In this document: in pieces, positions 6,401 to 7,330 of the stretch
How the letters are laid out: each line of letters starts with the position of its first letter
Numbering within the stretch: the stretch's first letter is position 1
From: Nocardia sp.
Lineage (GTDB): Bacteria; Actinomycetota; Actinomycetes; Mycobacteriales; Mycobacteriaceae
Reading direction: 5' to 3'
DNA length: 7,330 nt
NCBI GenBank assembly: GCA_013361595.1
Contig: JABFXT010000789.1
Span: 1 to 7,330, forward strand
Position numbers and translations under genes: made by a program
The notes under the pieces: generated by a model
What the model saw: the letters and a program-made list of their open reading frames with translations, nothing else
Told to the model about the DNA's origin: nothing
Database searches by the model: none

Positions 6401-6486
6401 AGCCCACCCCGGAAACTAGCTCATGCCCATGCTCACCATTTCGACCCGGCGACAGCGCACACCAGCACATTCGCAGCAAACATGCT

Positions 6487-6496
6487 GACTATAGTC
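6487..6496 (-). promoter_or_regulatory. Possible promoter -10 region within a GACTATAGTC palindrome, upstream of the esterase gene
   Basis: The minus strand has TATAGT at 6493-6488, a five-of-six match to TATAAT, about 100 bp upstream of the esterase GTG. It lies within a perfect 10-bp palindrome, so TATAGT also reads on the + strand. No good -35 hexamer is visible at 16-18 bp. If used, the transcript would have a leader of roughly 95 nt. In that leader a 16-codon open frame starts at 6483, but no ribosome site supports it. Confidence 0.35.
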
Positions 6497-6511
6497 GACA
6501 GACGATCTTAC

Positions 6512-6545
6512 GGAGCCGTTTGTTCCCGATCCGTGAAACGGCTCC
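6512..6545 (-). terminator. Hairpin after the HIT gene
   Basis: GGAGCCGTTT (6512-6521) and AAACGGCTCC (6536-6545) form a perfect 10-bp stem with a 14-nt loop, 20 bp beyond the HIT stop codon at 6566. No U-tract follows on the minus strand. It would separate HIT from the esterase transcript, whose possible promoter lies just downstream. Confidence 0.6.
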
Positions 6546-6565
6546 CCGGGTGGGGAACCGGCCGA

Positions 6566-6994
6566 TCACGCACCACGCCGCAACGCGCCCCGGATGGAAC
6601 CGGCCAGATAGTCCAGATCCGCCCGCGGCGGCGTCCGCGGCCGTCCACGCAAACCGAACCCGTCACCCGGGGTACGCGGGATGACGTGCAGATGCACATG
6701 GAACACCTCCTGCCCGGCAGTCACCCCGTCGGCGAGAAAGAAGTTCACCCCGTCACACGCCACCTCGCTGTCCCGCAACGCCGCCGCCAACCGCTGCCCC
6801 ACCTGGAACAACTTCCCACCCAGCACGGGATCGAGTTCGGCGAGTTCCCGGGCCGGTTTCTTCGGCACCACCAGCAGATGCCCGGGAGTCATGGGCCGGA
6901 TATCCATGAAGGCCAGCACATCGTCGTCCTCGTACACCTTGCTGGAGGGCGCGCGCCCGGCGATGATGTCGGCGAATATCGAATACGGATCCAT
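6566..6994 (-). CDS. HIT-family (histidine triad) protein
   Basis: A 142-residue protein of normal length for the family. The N-terminal half contains SKVYEDDDVLAFMDIRPMTPGHLLVVPKKPA (about 18-48), the typical strand and loop that form the nucleotide pocket. The triad is FHVHLHVIPR with H99, H101 and H103, followed by the usual Pro-Arg. HIT proteins of this type (HINT-like) hydrolyse nucleoside phosphoramidates or related AMP/GMP conjugates; the physiological substrate cannot be told from sequence. The CxxC zinc motif that many HIT proteins carry near the N-terminus is absent, replaced by YSIFADI. It is cytosolic, with no signal or membrane segment. The start at ATG 6994 has no Shine-Dalgarno sequence, but GATAAT lies 8 bp upstream, so the message may be leaderless or nearly so. 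A hairpin follows the gene, indicating an independent unit upstream of the esterase gene. Confidence 0.92.
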   Translation of the reverse strand: MDPYSIFADIIAGRAPSSKVYEDDDVLAFMDIRPMTPGHLLVVPKKPARELAELDPVLGGKLFQVGQRLAAALRDSEVACDGVNFFLADGVTAGQEVFHVHLHVIPRTPGDGFGLRGRPRTPPRADLDYLAGSIRGALRRGA

Positions 6995-7002
6995 AGATAG
7001 CG

Positions 7003-7008
7003 ATTATC
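7003..7008 (-). promoter_or_regulatory. Putative -10 element of the HIT gene
   Basis: The minus strand reads GATAAT at 7008-7003, a five-of-six match to TATAAT in a GC-rich setting. A start 6-8 bases downstream would fall at or within about two bases of ATG 6994. Together with the missing Shine-Dalgarno sequence, this suggests a leaderless transcript. No clear -35 is seen. Confidence 0.5.
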
Positions 7009-7089
7009 GGCAACGACACCGAGTTCTCGTTCTCCGCGCAGGCGAGGGGATGGGTTTATCTGCGAACGGGGGTGGGCTCATCCCACGAA

Positions 7090-7174
7090 CGGGCGCGACC
7101 GACCACGCGCGACCGACCAACACGCGCGACCGACCAACACGCGCGACCGACCACTCACCAACACGCGCGAACAA
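7090..7174. repeat. 17-bp tandem repeat array
   Basis: The unit CACGCGCGACCGACCAA occurs as two exact copies (7104-7120, 7121-7137), then a third with one changed last base (7138-7154). A degenerate unit precedes these (7090-7103, GCGCGACCGAC core), and a fourth, diverged start of a unit follows (7162-7174, CACGCGCGAACAA). The unit contains GACCGACC, itself a short internal repeat. The array sits about 95-180 bp upstream of the HIT start codon. The unit is not a multiple of three, so it is not a coding repeat; it looks like a minisatellite or a cluster of binding sites. Confidence 0.85.
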
Positions 7175-7282
7175 GCGCGACAGGCGCATAGGTGAAGGTG
7201 TGGGATGCGGACCCGCAGGTGAAGGCGCTGTGTTTTTGGCGCGCTGGCGCGCGCGGGGTTGAGGCCCCCTAAGTCTCGCCGT

Positions 7283-7330
7283 TCAGGCCTCGAGACTCGA
7301 GCCTTCGGCTCATGCGCTTTCGAGGCCTGA
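7283..7330. terminator. 48-nt inverted repeat at the window edge, possible terminator of a gene beyond the window
   Basis: TCAGGCCTCGA (7283-7293) and TCGAGGCCTGA (7320-7330) are perfect 11-bp arms enclosing a second small hairpin, GAGCC-TTC-GGCTC (7299-7311). The right arm touches the last base, so the element may continue past the window. Since all complete neighbours but one side run on the minus strand, it could end a minus-strand gene lying to the right, or serve two convergent genes. It could equally be a copy of a dispersed palindromic element; this cannot be settled from one copy. Confidence 0.45.

Larger units (their letters stand above)
6995..7330. other. Non-coding stretch upstream of the HIT gene
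   Basis: No convincing gene is seen on either strand. Open frames here (for example + strand from 7050 to 7262, and minus strand 7189-7004) encode only low-complexity peptide made by the tandem repeat. Contents from left to right are the HIT promoter region; GTTCTC twice in tandem (7023-7034); CGAACGGG twice (7063-7070, 7086-7093) flanking a small GTGGG/CCCAC hairpin; the 17-bp tandem repeat; an alternating GCGCGC run after a short T-tract (7233-7254); and an inverted repeat at the window edge. Confidence 0.7.

Noticed and set aside
6431..6481. A 16-codon open frame (MFAANVLVC...) in the possible esterase leader on the minus strand
   Set aside because: It has no ribosome site, lies only about four bases from the putative -10 and has no conserved leader-peptide pattern. 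Its presence is easily explained by chance.
7090..7174. The tandem repeat as a possible CRISPR array
   Set aside because: The 17-bp units are directly adjacent with no unique spacers, and no cas-like gene is in the window.
7231..7254. T-tract followed by a GCGCGC hairpin as an intrinsic terminator
   Set aside because: The T-tract precedes the hairpin on the + strand, and on the minus strand the tract is A, so neither orientation gives stem followed by U-tract. GCGCGC runs are self-complementary by nature in such DNA.
7004..7262. Small open frames on both strands across the tandem repeat
   Set aside because: Their composition is repeat-driven (DRPTN/RVGRS-like strings), and neither has a ribosome site or any sign of a protein family.

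Overview
The window is very GC-rich DNA with dense, strongly GC-biased coding sequence, GTG/ATG starts and almost no TTA codons. It carries a secreted antigen-85-like esterase and a DUF2334 protein of the kind common in mycolic-acid bacteria. Together these suggest an actinobacterium of the order Mycobacteriales, probably Nocardia or a close relative. The genus is inference; there is no rRNA or other marker in the window.

Layout. The left edge holds the 3' end of a metallo-beta-lactamase-fold hydrolase on the + strand (1-207). It converges, with only 8 bp between the stop codons, on a run of six genes all on the minus strand. In transcription order (right to left) these are: a HIT-family protein (6994-6566), a secreted antigen-85-like esterase (6386-5427), an oligopeptidase B-type S9A peptidase (5354-3189), a DUF2334 deacetylase-like protein (3055-2354), a MarR-family regulator with a four-cysteine C-terminal tail (2244-1726), and an M20 metallo-dipeptidase (1577-216). 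The right end (6995-7330) has no convincing gene. It holds a 17-bp tandem repeat and, at the very edge, a 48-nt inverted repeat.

Transcription units. Despite sharing a strand, the genes look mostly like separate units. Perfect 10-11 bp stems lie just downstream of the HIT, ptrB and DUF2334 stop codons, and a 7-bp stem overlaps the end of the esterase gene. The MarR gene has a 17-bp palindrome (ATGCATGA-C-TCATGCAT) covering its start codon and putative -10 region, which points to autoregulation. The M20 dipeptidase lies 148 bp downstream of the MarR gene and is the best candidate for a co-transcribed target. Two near-identical 20-bp direct repeats upstream of the DUF2334 gene look like regulator sites or a local duplication.

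Function. Two peptidases with complementary roles are present: oligopeptidase B cuts peptides after basic residues, and the M20 enzyme is expected to remove short peptides. The esterase is predicted to act outside the membrane, possibly in mycolyl transfer or lipid ester hydrolysis. I see no defence island, mobile element, CRISPR array or biosynthetic cluster. This is mainly chromosomal housekeeping sequence, and the items worth a second look are regulatory sites, repeats and one strategically placed rare codon.
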